From contig JARWIR010000035.1 in the NCBI GenBank assembly GCA_029959085.1, forward strand, positions 2,509,501 to 2,573,500: DNA of 64,000 nucleotides, written 5' to 3'. The notes beneath the pieces are model-generated. The model was given only the letters and a program-made list of their open reading frames with translations. It did not search any database and was not told where the DNA came from. Both the position numbers and the translations under genes were made by a program. Origin of the DNA: Nemophila menziesii (Eukaryota; Streptophyta; Magnoliopsida; Boraginales; Hydrophyllaceae). Within the stretch, counting starts at the first letter, position 1. Every line of letters starts with the position of its first letter. Below are positions 63,192 to 64,000 of this stretch, in pieces.

Positions 63192-63680
63192 TCAATCATC
63201 AAAACTATCTCCAAAAACCGAAAAATCGTCCATAAAAACCTCCAAATATTTATCAGTCATGTCCCAAAATATAGCCATCATGCACCTCTGGAACGTGGCA
63301 GGTGCATTACATAATCCAAATGGCATTCTTCTATAATCAAAAGTACCAAACGGACAAGTAAAAGTTGTTTTTTGTTGATCAAGGGGATCTACACAAATCT
63401 GATTATAATCTGAATATCCATCAAGGAAACAATAATACTCTATCCCTGCAAGTTTGTCTGGCATCTGATCAATGAATGGTAGCGGGAAGTGATCTTTCTT
63501 TGTAGCTTTGTTCAGTCTTCGGTAATCCATGCACACTCGCCACCCCACAACTGTTCTTGATGGTATGGCTTCGTCTTGATCATTAAGGATGGTAGTGATA
63601 CCTCCTTTCTTTGGAACACATTGCACTGGACTAATCCAATCACTGCTAGCAATCGGATAGATAATTCCTGCGTCTAACAA
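63192..63680 (-). pseudogene. pol: reverse transcriptase core (element 2)
   Basis: 162 codons containing the RT palm and fingers: GIIYPI.SSDWISPVQ, WRVCMDYRRLNKAT, FLDGYSDYNQI (catalytic Asp about residue 87), MPFGLCNAPATFQRCM and FMDDFSVFG (catalytic Asp pair at 151-152). RT copies the element RNA into cDNA. The frame begins after a 1-bp deletion near 63695 and ends at TGA 63192-63194. Catalytic residues are intact; the breaks lie around them. Confidence 0.92.
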
Positions 63681-64000
63681 CTTGATAACTTCCTCACCAC
63701 TTCTTTCATTGCTGACATGAGTCTTCTTTGTCCCTCTATAGATCGCCCACCTTCGTTCTCAAAAATGATTTTGTGTTTGCAAACGGAAGGACTAATTCCC
63801 TTGATGTCGGCAATAGTCCATCCGATTGCTTCTTTGTTTGCGCGAAGTACTTGGAGTAGCTTCTCCTCTTGAGGACCGGAAAGGTTAGCAGAAATAATAA
63901 CAGGCAAAGTTTTGTTCGTACCTAGATATGCATAGCGTAGATGATCAGGGAGCGGTTTTTCTTCGAGAACAGGTGGACATATTATAGATGGTTGTTTCAT
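63674..64000 (-). pseudogene. pol: protease-RT linker, cut by the window end (element 2)
   Basis: 108 codons in view with PPVLEEKPLPDHLRYAYLG, TLPVIISANLS, AIGWTIADIKGISPSVC and QRRLMSAMKEVVRK, the standard region just upstream of RT in Athila. A one-base loss near 63695 (agtggtgaggaagttatc on the element's strand) throws the frame into a stop and separates it from the RT core. The protease should lie right of the window. Confidence 0.88.

Larger units (their letters stand above)
49526..64000 (-). mobile_element. Athila-type Ty3/gypsy retrotransposon, tandem composite with a shared LTR
   Basis: Minus-orientation element inserted in the unit-10 pseudogene; the host sequence breaks after gattag at 49525. 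Order on the plus strand: LTR1 49526-52428, internal 1 52429-56611, LTR2 56612-59513, internal 2 59514 to beyond 64000. The lineage is supported by Athila-like gag and pol ([10 protein letters not shown] and [10 protein letters not shown] in integrase, GHAxFYRRF in RT), a tRNA-Asp primer site and long LTRs. The 7.1-kb periodicity from one LTR through into the next internal region shows a tandem array rather than two independent insertions. The third LTR should lie right of the window. No copy is autonomous. The flanking attag (49521-49525) is the likely 5-bp target site. Confidence 0.92.

Overview
This is plant nuclear DNA, most likely from a eudicot, and almost all of it is repetitive. The evidence is: AT-rich intergenic sequence with GT-AG exon remnants; degraded pieces of plant-specific gene families (class IV HD-Zip, DELLA/GRAS, CYP72A-type P450); a Mutator-like element with a 9-bp target duplication; and an Athila-type Ty3/gypsy retrotransposon primed by tRNA-Asp. 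I see no intact host gene, rRNA, tRNA or CRISPR array. The species cannot be told from the sequence.

Layout. (1) From 1 to 49525 lies a head-to-tail tandem array of a unit of about 4.78 kb (4768-4787 bp by my anchors). Nine units are complete and a tenth is interrupted. Every unit carries, on the minus strand, the same decayed 3' half of a class IV HD-Zip (homeobox-leucine zipper, START domain) gene, followed by a Pro/His-rich tail with two AT-hook-like cores. The rest of each unit is AT-rich, apart from a compact promoter-like block with GGCCCA/AGCCCA motifs. Shared variants split the units into subtypes. Units 3 and 4 are almost identical over most of their length. The right half of unit 10 is clearly more diverged and keeps a coding segment that the core units have lost.

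(2) A non-autonomous Mutator-like element (46997-48929) sits in the (AAAAT)n tract of unit 10. It has terminal inverted repeats of about 420 bp and a perfect 9-bp target duplication. It is a Pack-MULE: between its ends it carries a DELLA gene fragment (minus strand) and the first exon of a CYP72A-like cytochrome P450 (plus strand), both broken.

(3) From 49526 to the end of the window, an Athila-type element in minus orientation has inserted into the unit-10 pseudogene. It is a tandem composite LTR-internal-LTR-internal sharing its middle LTR. Internal region 1 has lost protease, RT and RNase H by a deletion joining gag to integrase. Internal region 2 keeps RT, RNase H and integrase, broken by a frameshift and nonsense codons. 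Between integrase and the 3' LTR both copies carry a GC-rich minisatellite, a TATA box on the element's sense strand, a leader and a short acidic, coiled-coil-like ORF.

Reading the layers: the tandem array was amplified first. The Pack-MULE and the Athila element then landed separately in its edge unit. Later the Athila element was duplicated through its LTRs. Nothing here looks like a functional multi-gene pathway. The interest lies in the gene-fragment macrosatellite, the two-gene Pack-MULE, and the internal promoter/ORF and hypervariable spacer of the Athila element.
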